This document shows positions 18,405 through 28,500 of a DNA stretch of 64,000 nucleotides, piece after piece (positions within the stretch are counted from its first letter, which is position 1; each line of letters starts with the position of its first letter). The notes under the pieces were generated by a model that saw nothing but the letters and a program-made list of their open reading frames with translations, was not told where the DNA came from and made no database searches. Origin of the DNA: Pseudomonas sp. P8_229 (GTDB lineage Bacteria; Pseudomonadota; Gammaproteobacteria; Pseudomonadales; Pseudomonadaceae); the NCBI RefSeq assembly GCF_034008635.1, contig NZ_CP125378.1, positions 5,890,501 through 5,954,500 on the forward strand, written 5' to 3'. A program made the translations under genes and the position numbers.

Positions 18405-19316
18405 TTATTTGACCTGGTCTGCCTGGTTATATATGAACTGCGCATCGGCGTTGGCGGCGCGTGGCAGGTTAATCTTGATAATCGGCACAACCTTGCCGCC
18501 CGTCGAATTGAAAAAATCGTTTTGGTCAAACTGCGCCCCGGCCAATCCTCCATCCAGATAAAAGAACGCCTGAATCGGCAGCTCTTTCGGAATGTTTTGC
18601 GGCCAGGTCGCCAGAATCAGCTCAATATAGTCATGTTGACCGGCAAAAAAGCCGCCCAGCTGATGAGCACGAATGGTCTGGTAAAAAGAGTCCGCGCCCA
18701 GATGGTTCATGGAGTCGCGTACGTCGAAACTGCAAATATTCCAGCTATTCGCCTGACGATTGGCTAGCCAGCCTTCGGCTGTGGTTATGCCAATGGTCTG
18801 GCAGCGTCGACTGCGATCAGGTGAATAGGGATGCGCGCCACAACCGGGCGCAATTCTCAATTGCGTGGCGCCATCAAGTGGATAGGAGCAAAGCACTTCA
18901 ATTTGCCGTGTGCCGGTGGGGCGTGATAGCACCGGGAAAAAAATAAAGCCATTCTTCTGACCGAACACGAGTCCCGTGAACTTGGCGTCTTTGCTCAAGA
19001 ATGAAAAGGACACACCGCCACTGGTTTGAGAATGAGGGCTGGGGTTCCAGGCCTTGTAAGCCGTGGAAGGAACGGTTGAGCGCAGCATGATCCCGCGACA
19101 GAGAAATGCCGGCATCGAAGCTGAGCCACAATTGACCCGCACATCGTTGTACTGCGCCGTCAGGTTCGCGGCGACCTGCGGGCCAGTTTGTGCCGTACTG
19201 GATGTCGCACTCGCGACGCTGATCCCGCTGTCGGTTTTGACCTGTGCCTGTTCGGGGGGCAAGCACCCCGCCAACGACAGTGCCAGCATCAATATCAGTG
19301 CAAGATTTCTGTTCAT
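18405..19316 (-). CDS. Halovibrin-like lipoprotein (putative NAD-glycohydrolase/ADP-ribosylating family)
   Basis: A 303-aa protein with a lipoprotein signal peptide, MNRNLALILMLALSLAGC, lipobox LAGC. The mature part is cysteine-rich and has VNCGS, AFLCRGIMLRST, WNPSPHSQTSGGVSFSFL, VLCSYPLDGAT, CQTIGITT and CSFDVRD. I associate this pattern with proteins annotated as halovibrin HvnA in Pseudomonas. V. fischeri HvnA/B are secreted NAD+-glycohydrolases. That link is from memory and is the weak part of the call; the lipoprotein call is firm. AAGGAAGG lies just before ATG 19316; an upstream in-frame ATG at 19355 is rejected because the lipobox would be too far in. Confidence 0.62.
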   Translation of the reverse strand: MNRNLALILMLALSLAGCLPPEQAQVKTDSGISVASATSSTAQTGPQVAANLTAQYNDVRVNCGSASMPAFLCRGIMLRSTVPSTAYKAWNPSPHSQTSGGVSFSFLSKDAKFTGLVFGQKNGFIFFPVLSRPTGTRQIEVLCSYPLDGATQLRIAPGCGAHPYSPDRSRRCQTIGITTAEGWLANRQANSWNICSFDVRDSMNHLGADSFYQTIRAHQLGGFFAGQHDYIELILATWPQNIPKELPIQAFFYLDGGLAGAQFDQNDFFNSTGGKVVPIIKINLPRAANADAQFIYNQADQVK

Positions 19317-19448
19317 CGTGCCTTCCTTTGTTTCGCTCACGTGCCAACCAGGCACGGCTTCCCTTGATAAGGACGGAGCACCTTTCTCAGCGATTCAAGC
19401 AAGGGTGACTGCAGATGGATAGCTGTCAGAGTTGACAGGTTTCAACCA

Positions 19449-19482
19449 TGAAAAAGCGGCCTATGCTGAGCAGTTGGCCGCT
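19449..19482 (-). terminator. Rho-independent terminator of the KaiC/kinase operon
   Basis: On the minus strand AGCGGCC (19482-19476) pairs with GGCCGCT (19461-19455) around a 14-nt loop and is followed by TTTTT. It lies 34 nt past the stop of the hybrid kinase gene. Confidence 0.8.
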
Positions 19483-19515
19483 GATGAACTTCAGTTGTTC
19501 TGCCATGTTCGGGCG

Positions 19516-21186
19516 TCAGCCTCGGATCATCTCGCGGACCTTGGCGGTCAACAGGTCGAAGGTGAATGGCTTGGTGATCATCTGCATCCCCGGGTCGAGA
19601 AAGCCACCGCGTACCGCTGCGTGCTCCGCGTAACCGGTGATGAACAACACCTTCAGCCCAGGTCGGTACTGCCGGCCGATTTCCGCCAGTTGCCGGCCGT
19701 TCATGCCGGGCAGGCCGACGTCACTGATCAGCAGGTCGATGCGCTGCGCCGAGTTGAGAATCGGCACCGCGCCGTCGGCATCGCTGGCCTCGACAAACGC
19801 ATAACCCAACTCACTGAGCACTGCGCTGACCAGTACGCGCACGGCGGGATCGTCTTCGACGATCAGCACGGTTTCGCCGTCCAGCGCTTCCGGGGCCTGC
19901 TGGGTATCGGAAACCGGATGCTCCAGTTCTTCACCACGAAAACGCGGCAAGTACAGTTTGACCGTGGTGCCCTGATCGATTTCGCTGTCGATCGAGACGT
20001 GACCTCGGGACTGTTTGCTGAAGCCATAAATCATCGACAAGCCCAGTCCGGTGCCCTGGCCGATCGGCTTGGTGGTGAAAAACGGATCGAACGCGCGGTT
20101 GATCACGCTCTGCGGCATGCCGCTGCCGTTATCGGTGACGCTCAGCATCACGTAATCGCCGGGTTCGAGGTTGGTATAGGCCTCGGTGAAGTCTCGGGCA
20201 AGCACCTGATTAGTAGTCTCGACCACCAGTTTGCCGCCATCGGGCATGGCATCGCGGGCATTGAGCACCAGGTTGAGCAGGGCGCTTTCCAGTTGATTGG
20301 GGTCGGCTTCGGCCACCCACAGATTGTCGTTCAGGCGCATGTCCAACTGGATGCTTTCGTTCAGGCTGCGTTGCAGCAACTCGCCCATCGACAGCACTAG
20401 CGTGTTCATCTGCACGGCTTTGGAGTCCAGCGATTGCCGGCGGGAAAAGGCCAGCAAACGGTGGGTCAGGCCGGCAGCACGGTTGGCCGAAGTCACGCCC
20501 AGATCGATCAGGCTGTCGAGGTCATCGGTGCGGCCGCGCGCCAGCCGCCGGCGCAGCAGTTCGAGGCTGCCGATGATCCCGGTCAGCATGTTGTTGAAGT
20601 CGTGGGCGATGCCACCGGTGAGCTGGCCGACCGCTTCCATTTTCTGCGACTGGCGCAGTGCCTCTTCGTTGTGCCGAAGTTGTGCAGTACGTTCCTCGAC
20701 CTGTTGCTCAAGGGTTTCCAGGGTCGATTGCAGGCGGCGTTCGCTTTCACTCAGATCGATCAGGCGGTCACGCGCCTCGTACTGTCGTCGTCGCCCGCGC
20801 AAAGCCGTGGAGACCAGGCTGATCAGGGTTGCCGGATGAAACGGGCGCTCAAGGAAGGTGACGTTGCCCAGCAATTTGCTCAGGCGCGAGGAGGGGCCTT
20901 GTTCCGGGCCTCCGTGGTGGGTCAGCAGGATGATCGGCAAATCCGACCAGGCCGGCTGTTGCTCCAGATACAGCAACAGCCTTTCCAGTTCCGGTCCGCG
21001 CAGGGCTTCCGCGGCAATCAGCAGGAGTCCGGCACCGGGCTCCAGCTCGGCACACAACGCCCCCAGATCAGTGGCGATCATTCCACCAAATCCGGCTTCA
21101 TTGAGGATCATCAGGGCCACCTGGCTGTCACGACCCATGGGCGCCAGAATCAGCGCCCGTTCCGACAGCGGCACGGTGACTGTCAC
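19516..21186 (-). CDS. Hybrid histidine kinase with degenerate N-terminal receiver and C-terminal receiver
   Basis: A 556-aa soluble kinase. Residues 1-130 have the size and pattern of a receiver, but the position expected to carry the phosphoryl-acceptor Asp reads LLLIAAEAL, so it is probably a pseudo-receiver. A coiled coil (about 145-180) leads to the phosphorylation domain with H195 in GGIAHDFNNML, an HWE/HisKA-like motif, then an ATPase domain (DNGSGMP, GTGLGLSMIYG). The C-terminal receiver has VEDDP and SDVGLPGMNG. It starts with GTG and overlaps the KaiC-like gene by 4 nt, so the two are translationally coupled and likely work together. Confidence 0.9.
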   Translation of the reverse strand: MTVTVPLSERALILAPMGRDSQVALMILNEAGFGGMIATDLGALCAELEPGAGLLLIAAEALRGPELERLLLYLEQQPAWSDLPIILLTHHGGPEQGPSSRLSKLLGNVTFLERPFHPATLISLVSTALRGRRRQYEARDRLIDLSESERRLQSTLETLEQQVEERTAQLRHNEEALRQSQKMEAVGQLTGGIAHDFNNMLTGIIGSLELLRRRLARGRTDDLDSLIDLGVTSANRAAGLTHRLLAFSRRQSLDSKAVQMNTLVLSMGELLQRSLNESIQLDMRLNDNLWVAEADPNQLESALLNLVLNARDAMPDGGKLVVETTNQVLARDFTEAYTNLEPGDYVMLSVTDNGSGMPQSVINRAFDPFFTTKPIGQGTGLGLSMIYGFSKQSRGHVSIDSEIDQGTTVKLYLPRFRGEELEHPVSDTQQAPEALDGETVLIVEDDPAVRVLVSAVLSELGYAFVEASDADGAVPILNSAQRIDLLISDVGLPGMNGRQLAEIGRQYRPGLKVLFITGYAEHAAVRGGFLDPGMQMITKPFTFDLLTAKVREMIRG

Positions 21187-22700
21187 AAGGCTTCTTCCCG
21201 CAGCAGCGGATTGCTCGCGCCGAGATAGGTCGGAACGCCGCGCAGCACGCCCTGGAAGGCTTCCAGCGGTTCACCGATGGTCATGCCCTGGGTTGAAATG
21301 CGGTATTCACGGATTGTCGACTCGTGACTGCCGGTACGTTTCTTGATGATGGAAATGGCCCGGCGGACCTTGCCGATGGCTTCGAAGTAACGCAACAGAA
21401 TCACCGTGTCGGCCAGATAAGTGATATCGACCGGCGCCTGCATGTCGCCCACCAGACCATGCTGGGCGACGGTCATGAAGGTCGCCGCGCCTTTGCGGTT
21501 CAGATACAGCAGCAACTCGTGCATGTGCAGCACCAACGCGTTCTCTTCCGGCATCGCGGCCTGATAGCCGTTGATACTGTCGATCACCACGGTTTTGATG
21601 TCGCTGTCGTCGACGCAGCGTCTTACCCGGTGGGAGAACTCGCCAGGGGACAGCTCGGCAGCGTCCACTTGCTCGATCAGCAGGTTGCCGGTGGCTTGCA
21701 GGGCCTTGAGGTCGATGCCGATGTTTTTCATGCGCTCGAACAGCAGGCCCAGCTCTTCATCGAAGATAAACAATGCGGCTTTTTCGCCACGAGAGACTGC
21801 GGCGGCGGCGAAGATCATAGAGATCAGCGATTTGCCCGTACCCGCCGGGCCGAGGATCAGCGTGCTGGAGCCGGTTTCGATACCACCGCCGAGCAACGCA
21901 TCCAACTCCCTGATATTGCTGGTCAGTTGCAAACGCGGATAGTCGCCGCGATGTTCGGCGGCCACCAGTCGAGGGAAGACATGGATGCCATCGCCCATGA
22001 TGGTGAAGTCGTGGAAGCCGCCGCGATATTTCTGGCCGCGATACTTGATCACCCGGATGCGTCTGCGCTCGGCACCATAGTTGGGGGTCAGTTCTTCGAG
22101 GCGGATGACCCCGTGGGCCACGCTGTGCACGGTCTTGTCGAGGGACTCGGCGGTCAGGTCATCAAGCAGCAGGATCGTGGCGTGGTAACGTACGAAGTAA
22201 TGCTTGATCGCCAGAATCTGTCGACGGTAACGCAGCGAGCTTTGCGCCAGCAGGCGAATCTCCGACAGGCTGTCGAGCACCACGCGGGTCGGCTTGAAGC
22301 GCTCGACCACTTCGAAAATCTGCTTGGTGGCTTCGCCCAGCTCAAGGTCGGAGGAGTACAGCAGGCTTTGCTGATGCTCGGCGTTGAGCAGACTTTCCGG
22401 CGGCGTCAGCTCGAAGATTTCAATGTTTTCGTTCAGCTCCCAGCCGTGGGACAGTGCGCCCTGGCGCAGCTCACGCTCGGTTTCCGACAGCGTGATGTAC
22501 AGACAGCGTTCACCGGCGCGCGCGCCAGCCAACAGGAAATGCAACGCGACGGTGGTTTTGCCTGTACCGGGTTCACCCTCGAGCAAAAACACGTGGCCTC
22601 GGGACAGACCGCCGGCCAGGATGTCATCCAGGCCGGCAATGCCGGTGGCGGCTTTTGCACTGATCAACTCGTTGGACGTAGACAAAGAATGCCCTCTCAT
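21183..22700 (-). CDS. KaiC-like double RecA-domain ATPase
   Basis: A 505-aa protein with two KaiC/RecA domains. The first Walker A is GEPGTGKTT (42-50) and the second GPAGTGKS (284-291). Catalytic glutamates are visible as SETERE (72-77) and FDEELG. In cyanobacteria KaiC is the clock ATPase; here there is no kaiA or kaiB, and the partner is the overlapping hybrid kinase, which suggests a signalling role. The annotated ATG at 22700 has no ribosome-binding site. A TTG five codons downstream (22685) is preceded by GAGAGG at 6-7 nt and gives MSTSNELISAKAATG, so the true start may be there. Confidence 0.9.
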   Translation of the reverse strand: MRGHSLSTSNELISAKAATGIAGLDDILAGGLSRGHVFLLEGEPGTGKTTVALHFLLAGARAGERCLYITLSETERELRQGALSHGWELNENIEIFELTPPESLLNAEHQQSLLYSSDLELGEATKQIFEVVERFKPTRVVLDSLSEIRLLAQSSLRYRRQILAIKHYFVRYHATILLLDDLTAESLDKTVHSVAHGVIRLEELTPNYGAERRRIRVIKYRGQKYRGGFHDFTIMGDGIHVFPRLVAAEHRGDYPRLQLTSNIRELDALLGGGIETGSSTLILGPAGTGKSLISMIFAAAAVSRGEKAALFIFDEELGLLFERMKNIGIDLKALQATGNLLIEQVDAAELSPGEFSHRVRRCVDDSDIKTVVIDSINGYQAAMPEENALVLHMHELLLYLNRKGAATFMTVAQHGLVGDMQAPVDITYLADTVILLRYFEAIGKVRRAISIIKKRTGSHESTIREYRISTQGMTIGEPLEAFQGVLRGVPTYLGASNPLLREEAL

Positions 22701-22825
22701 GACTAGGGGAATCGAGGCAGCAGGCTGTACAAGCCGTTGTGCACTACCTGATTACTTGACCGCTGCGGGTCATGACGGTTCCGAGGTTTCGATATCAAAA
22801 TGTCATTGATGAAAACTGCTGAGGC

Positions 22826-23881
22826 TCAAAGCCCTTGTTGCAAGACCGGGTCGTCAGGGTTCATCTGCTCCAGTTGCGCCAGCAGAATCTGCACGTTCTG
22901 CAACTGGCCGCTTTCCTTCCAGTAATTGATCAGCAACACCCGGGCCTTGCGGTCGGCGGGGTGGCGCTGCACGACTTCCTGCAACTGCTTTTGTGCCGCT
23001 TCCAGTTCTTCGGCCGTGTGCAGGGTGGTCGCCAGGTCGTAGCGGTAGTCCTTGTTGTCCGGCTCGAGTTCGACCGCTTTGGACAAGCCGAGCAGGGCGA
23101 ACTCGCGCTGGCCGTGGTGCAACAGCCACAGACCCAGTGCGTGCTGCAGGTAGGCGGAATCGGGTTGGCTCTGCAGTTGTTTGGCAAGCAATTGGCGAGC
23201 AGCGTCGCTCTGGCCCTGACGGTCGAGGACATCGATCTGCATCACCAGCGCCTGAAGGTTTCCCGGCTCCAGACGCAGCGTGTTGTCGAGCGCTTGCTGG
23301 GCCTGTTTGAGTTCAGCGTTGTGCAGATACAGGCGCGCCAGTTGCGCGTAGGTGGCGGCGCTTTCCGGTTGGCCGGTGAGCACCTGCTCCCAGCCATCGA
23401 TTGCTTGCTGCAGCGGGGCGAAATACAGACCGAGCTCATCCGGCGTCAGACCCAGCAGAGCGTTGATCGCGGCAAAACGCACGGTTTGATCTTCATCCTC
23501 CAGCATCGGCCCGAGCAACAGACTGCGTTGTCCGCCGGGCACCAGTCCCACCACGCTCTGAATCGCTGCCAGGCGCACCTCGGGCGCTTCATTCTGCAGA
23601 TGCGCGTCGGCCAGTTTCAGGGCCTGCGGGCTTGGGTAGTTGGGCAGCTCGGCCAGCAGCCAGACACTGCGCTTGACCGACAGATCCGGGCGCCCCAGCT
23701 GTTGATACAACTGCCGCGCCGCCCCCGGCTGACCGGAACGGGCCGCCGTGAGGGCTTCGCTGTAGCCGCGTTTGATCGCCTCGGGCACCACCGGGGCGGT
23801 GGAACGCAGGGAGAACCAGGCAACGACGATGAGCAGCACGAGGCCAAGGCTGATGAGCAGGTAGCGGCGGGACTGAGGCAT
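22826..23881 (-). CDS. Membrane-anchored TPR protein
   Basis: A 351-aa protein with one N-terminal membrane anchor (about residues 7-26) and a large periplasmic or cytoplasmic part made of helical repeats. Residues about 85-150 look HEAT-like (VRLAAIQSVVGL, VRFAAINALLGL). Residues about 165-350 form tetratricopeptide repeats (ATYAQLARLYLHNAELKQAQ and DYRYDLATTLHTAEELEAAQ). Such proteins scaffold complexes, for example in cytochrome c assembly; no partner is visible here. GGAA precedes the ATG. Confidence 0.8.
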   Translation of the reverse strand: MPQSRRYLLISLGLVLLIVVAWFSLRSTAPVVPEAIKRGYSEALTAARSGQPGAARQLYQQLGRPDLSVKRSVWLLAELPNYPSPQALKLADAHLQNEAPEVRLAAIQSVVGLVPGGQRSLLLGPMLEDEDQTVRFAAINALLGLTPDELGLYFAPLQQAIDGWEQVLTGQPESAATYAQLARLYLHNAELKQAQQALDNTLRLEPGNLQALVMQIDVLDRQGQSDAARQLLAKQLQSQPDSAYLQHALGLWLLHHGQREFALLGLSKAVELEPDNKDYRYDLATTLHTAEELEAAQKQLQEVVQRHPADRKARVLLINYWKESGQLQNVQILLAQLEQMNPDDPVLQQGL

Positions 23882-23966
23882 GCGATTTCCGTGAACGGGT
23901 GTTCTTTAGCAGAGGGGCAAGCTTCGGTCAGCTTGGCCGTTGAGTCAAATTCGCAAGCCGATCAAT

Positions 23967-24060
23967 TGTAGGAGCGAGCCTGCTCGCGAATGCGCTATGC
24001 CAGTTCCCCTGCAAGTTGGCTGATCCGGCGCCATCGCGAGCAGGCTCACTCCTGCAGGGG
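23967..24060. repeat. REPIN downstream of oprN
   Basis: Inverted REP pair, TGTAGGAGCGAGCCTGCTCG at 23967 and ATCGCGAGCAGGCTCACTCC ending near 24052. It lies between the end of the efflux operon and the start of the TPR gene, next to the oprN terminator. Confidence 0.9.
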
Positions 24061-24066
24061 CAGGCA

Positions 24067-24106
24067 CAAAAAAGCCCCGCGACCGAATGATACACGGGGC
24101 AAAAAA
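24067..24106 (-). terminator. Rho-independent terminator after oprN
   Basis: Read on the minus strand, GCCCCG (24100-24095) pairs with CGGGGC (24079-24074) around a loop, followed by TTTTTTTG. A second short hairpin, TTGGTTG/CAACCAA at 24111-24128, sits between it and the oprN stop codon. Together they end the mexE-mexF-oprN transcript. Confidence 0.8.
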
Positions 24107-24147
24107 TTGGTTGGTTGCGGCCAACCAAAGGAGCTCTTGAAAAACGC

Positions 24148-25569
24148 TTACTTGCTGGCGACCGTTTCTGGCTGCCAGCCACCACCCAAGGCCTTGTAGA
24201 TCGCGACGATGCCGCGATACAGATCGACTTCGGCCTGGGCCTGGCTGTCTTCGGCGTTCAGGCGTTCGCGCTGAGCGTCGAGCAGCACGAGGAAGTCAGT
24301 GGTGCCTTCGCGGTAGCGGATTTCCGCCAGATCGGCAGCCTTGCGGCTCGATTCACTCTGACGGATCAGCGAGATCAGACGTTGCTGACGCTTGCCGTAA
24401 TCACTGAAGGCGTTTTCCGATTCTTCCAGGGCCAGCAACACTTGTTGCTCGTAGGTCGCCAGTGCGCCTTCGGCATCGGCATCGGCGCCGCGCAAACGGG
24501 CACGCACGCTGCCAAGATCGAACGCCGCCCAAGTGATGCTCGGGCCGAGTGCCCAGGCGTTGGCCGCCGAGGAACCGATCTGCGAACCACGCCCGGCCGT
24601 CCAGCCGAGGAAACCGCTGAGGCTGACCCGAGGGAACAGGTCGGCCTTGGCCACGCCGATCCGCGCGGTGGCCGACGCCAGTTTGCGTTCGGCGCTGAGG
24701 ATGTCCGGACGCCGTTGCAGCAGTTCGCCCGGATCACCGATCGGCAAGGCCTTGGCAATCGCCGGCAAGTCTTTCGGGCTCAGATCGACGGTGAGTTTGT
24801 CCGCACGCTCACCCAGCAGGGTGGCGATACGGTTCTTCTGCCGAACCTGTTCGGCCTGCAGTTGCGGGACGCTGGCTTCAACCGAGGCCAGACGCGCATC
24901 GGCACGTTCGACGTCGAGTTGATCGCCGACGCCAGCGTCACGCAGGCTGATGGTGATCTTGCGCGACTCCTGCTGGTTTTCCAGGTTGGCCACCGCGATC
25001 TTCTCGCGCAGTTGCGCGCCACGCAGTTGACCGTAGGCGTCCACCAGTTCGGCAATCATGGTGACTTGCAGTTGGTACAGGTCGGCTTCGGCCGCTTGCT
25101 GGTCGGCGTCGCTGGCTTCCAGGTTGCGTTGGATGCGGCCAAACAGATCGATTTCCCAGGCCATGTCCAGCCCCAGGTCATAGCGTTCGCTGTTGACCCG
25201 TTTGGTGGTCTGGCCAGGGATTTGTCCCTTGGCCAGATCACTGCTGGCGCGGCTGGTGATGGTTGGCATCGCATCGTTGCTGACGTCGTCGCGGATCGCC
25301 CGGGCGGCTTTCCAGCGAGCGAACGCCACGCGCAGTTGCCGGTTGCCTTGCAGCGATTGGGTCACCAACTGGTTCAGGGTCGGATCGTCGAATTGCTGCC
25401 ACCAGATGCCTTCGAATTTCGAACGGTCGAAGTTCTTTTGCCCGGCAGCGCCGTCGGTGGCGGTCGTGATATTGGCCGCCTCCGTGGCTGGGGTCTTGTA
25501 GTCAGGGCCGACGGCGCAGGCGCTCAGCGCCAGCACCAGCAGACTCGGCAGGAAGACTTTCAGACTCAT
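24148..25569 (-). CDS. oprN: Outer-membrane efflux lipoprotein (OprN type)
   Basis: A 473-aa TolC-like channel of the NodT family with lipoprotein signal peptide MSLKVFLPSLLVLALSAC, then AVGPDYKTP, the standard mature start. It forms the outer-membrane exit duct of the tripartite pump. The length equals that of P. aeruginosa OprN (about 472 aa) and the gene order mexE-mexF-oprN matches. Its ATG overlaps the mexF stop (ATGA), with GGAGG 6 nt upstream. TtgC/OprM-type relatives cannot be fully excluded without alignment. Confidence 0.88.
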   Translation of the reverse strand: MSLKVFLPSLLVLALSACAVGPDYKTPATEAANITTATDGAAGQKNFDRSKFEGIWWQQFDDPTLNQLVTQSLQGNRQLRVAFARWKAARAIRDDVSNDAMPTITSRASSDLAKGQIPGQTTKRVNSERYDLGLDMAWEIDLFGRIQRNLEASDADQQAAEADLYQLQVTMIAELVDAYGQLRGAQLREKIAVANLENQQESRKITISLRDAGVGDQLDVERADARLASVEASVPQLQAEQVRQKNRIATLLGERADKLTVDLSPKDLPAIAKALPIGDPGELLQRRPDILSAERKLASATARIGVAKADLFPRVSLSGFLGWTAGRGSQIGSSAANAWALGPSITWAAFDLGSVRARLRGADADAEGALATYEQQVLLALEESENAFSDYGKRQQRLISLIRQSESSRKAADLAEIRYREGTTDFLVLLDAQRERLNAEDSQAQAEVDLYRGIVAIYKALGGGWQPETVASK

Positions 25570-28500
25570 TGTTGCGCCTCCAGTGGCTGTTGAAGATTGT
25601 GCGCTTTGGCCGCTTTGCGGGCTTCGCCGCGTTCGACAAAATTACGAATCAGCACATAGAACACTGGCGTCAGCAACAGACCGAAGAAGGTCACCCCGAG
25701 CATCCCGGAGAACACCGCTACACCCATGGCGTGACGCATCTCGGCACCGGCACCGCTGGAGAACACCAGTGGCACCACACCCATGATGAACGCGAAGGAG
25801 GTCATCAGGATCGGCCGCAGACGCAGACGGCAAGCTTCCAGTACCGCAGCCAGCGGATCGAGGCCTTCCAGCTGTTTATCCTTGGCGAATTCGACGATCA
25901 GAATCGCGTTCTTGCAGGCCAGGCCCACCAGTACGATCAAGCCGATCTGGGTGAAGATGTTGTTGTCGCCGCCGGAGATGATCACCCCGGTGATCGCCGA
26001 CAGCAGGGTCATCGGTACGATCAGGATCACCGCCAGTGGCAGGCTCCAGCTTTCGTATTGTGCGGCGAGCACCAGGAACGCCAGCAGTACGCAGAGCGGG
26101 AACACGAACAGCGCAGTGTTGCCGGACAGAATCTGCTGGTAGGTCAGGTCGGTCCACTCGTAGGTCATGCCGTTCGGAAGTTCATCCTTGAGCAGTTTCT
26201 CGATGGCTTTTTCGGCCTGGCCGGAGCTGTAGCCGGGAGCCGCAGCACCGTTGATTTCAGCGGTGATGAAGCCGTTGTAGTGCATCACGCGATCCGGACC
26301 CGAGGTGTCGCTGACCTTGATGAAGGTCGCCAGCGGGATCATTTCGCCCTTGTTGTTGCGCACTTTCAGCTGGCCGATCTGGTCGGATTCGAGGCGGAAC
26401 TGTTGCTCAGCCTGAACGTTGACCTGATAGGTGCGCCCGAAGCGGTTGAAGTCGTTGGCATACAGCGAACCCAGGTAGATCTGCAGGGTGTCGAAGATAT
26501 CGCTGACGGCCACGCCGTGGGTCTTGGCTTTCTCGCGATCGATGGCGGCATCGACCTGTGGCACGTTTACCGTGTAGCTGGTGAACAGACCCGCGAGCTC
26601 AGGAACGCTGTGGCTCTTGGTGATGATGTTCATCGTCTCTTTATACAGCTCGTCGTAGCCCAGGTTGCCCCGGTCTTCGATTTGCAGGCGGAAACCACCA
26701 ATGGTGCCCAGACCTTGTACCGGCGGAGGCGGGAAGATCGCCATGTACGCTTCCTGAATGTTCGCGTACTGGCCGTTCAGGGCCCCGGCGATTGCACCGG
26801 CGGACATGCTCGGGTCTTTACGTTCGTCGAACGGTTTCAGGGTGACGAACACGATGCCGGCGTTCGGGCTGTTGGTGAAGCCGTTGATCGACAGGCCCGG
26901 GAACGCTACGGCGCTTTCCACGCCTGGCTGTTTCAGCGCCAGGTCGGACATGCGCTTGATCACGTCTTCGGTGCGATCCAGGCTCGCGGCGTCCGGCAGT
27001 TGCGCGAAGGCCACCAGGTATTGCTTGTCCTGGCCCGGTACGAAACCGGTCGGGGTGCTGGAGAAACCGAAGAACGTCAGCACCATCAGGCCTGCATACA
27101 GGAACAGGGCAATGCCGCTGCCACGGATAACACGGCGCACAGTACCGACATAGCCGTGGCTGGCCTTGTCAAAGAAACGGTTGAACGGACGGAACAGCCA
27201 GCCGCCAAAGATCTTGTCCAGCACTTTGGAGAAGCGGTCTTTCGGCGCGTCGTGGCTCTTGAGCAGTACGGCGGCCAGCGCTGGCGACAGGGTCAGCGAG
27301 TTGAACGCAGAGATCACGGTCGAGATGGCGATGGTCAGTGCGAACTGTTTGTAGAACTGCCCGGTGAGGCCGGAAATGAACGCCGCCGGTACGAACACCG
27401 CACACAGCACCAGGGCCGTCGCGATGATCGGGCCGGTCACTTCACGCATCGCTCGCTTGGTTGCTTCGACCGGGTTCAAGCCCAGCTCGATGTTCCGCTC
27501 GACGTTCTCCACCACCACGATGGCGTCGTCCACCACAATACCGATCGCCAGTACCAGGCCGAACAGCGACAGCGCGTTGAGCGAGAAGCCGAACAGGTGC
27601 ATCACTGCAAACGTACCGATCAACGATACCGGCACCGCCACCAACGGAATGATCGAGGCACGCCAGGTCTGCAGGAACAGGATCACCACCAGCACCACGA
27701 GGATCAGCGCTTCGAAGAGGGTGTGAACCACCGCCTCGATCGAGCCGCGCACGAAAATCGTCGGGTCATAGACGATGCTGTAGTCCATGCCTTGCGGGAA
27801 GCCTTTCTTCAGCTCTTCCATCTTGCCGCGAACTTCGTTCGAGATCTGGATGGCGTTGGAACCTGGACGCTGGAAGATCGGGATCGCTACCGCCGGCTGA
27901 TTGTTCAGCAACGAACGCAGGGCGTACTGGCTGGAACCCAGTTCGACGCGAGCGATGTCCTTGAGACGAGTGATTTCACCGTTGTCGCCTGCGCGAATGA
28001 TGATGTTCTCGAATTCTTCTTCAGAGACCAGACGGCCCTGCGTGTTGACCGACAGCTGGAAGCTCTGGGCATTCGGGGCAGGGGGCGCTCCGAGCTGACC
28101 GGCAGCGACCTGACGGTTCTGCTCACGAATCGCCGTCACCACATCGGTGGCAGTCAGGTTGCGCGAAGCGGTCTTGTTCGGATCGAGCCAGACCCGCAAC
28201 GAGTAGTCGCCCATACCGAACAGCTGCACGTCACCGACACCACCCAGACGCGCCAGCTCATCCTTGATGTTGAGGATCGCGTAGTTGGACAGGTAGAGCA
28301 TGTCGTAGCGTTTGTCCGGCGAGGTCAAGTGCACAACCATGGTCAGGTCGGGCGAAGCCTTGTCGACGGTGATACCGATGCGCGTCACTTCTTCTGGAAG
28401 TTTCGGCTCGGTACGGGTCACCCGGTTCTGCACCTGTACCTGCGCGTTGTCCAGGTCAGTGCCCAGAGCGAAGGTGATGGTCAGGGTGATCTTGCCGTCA

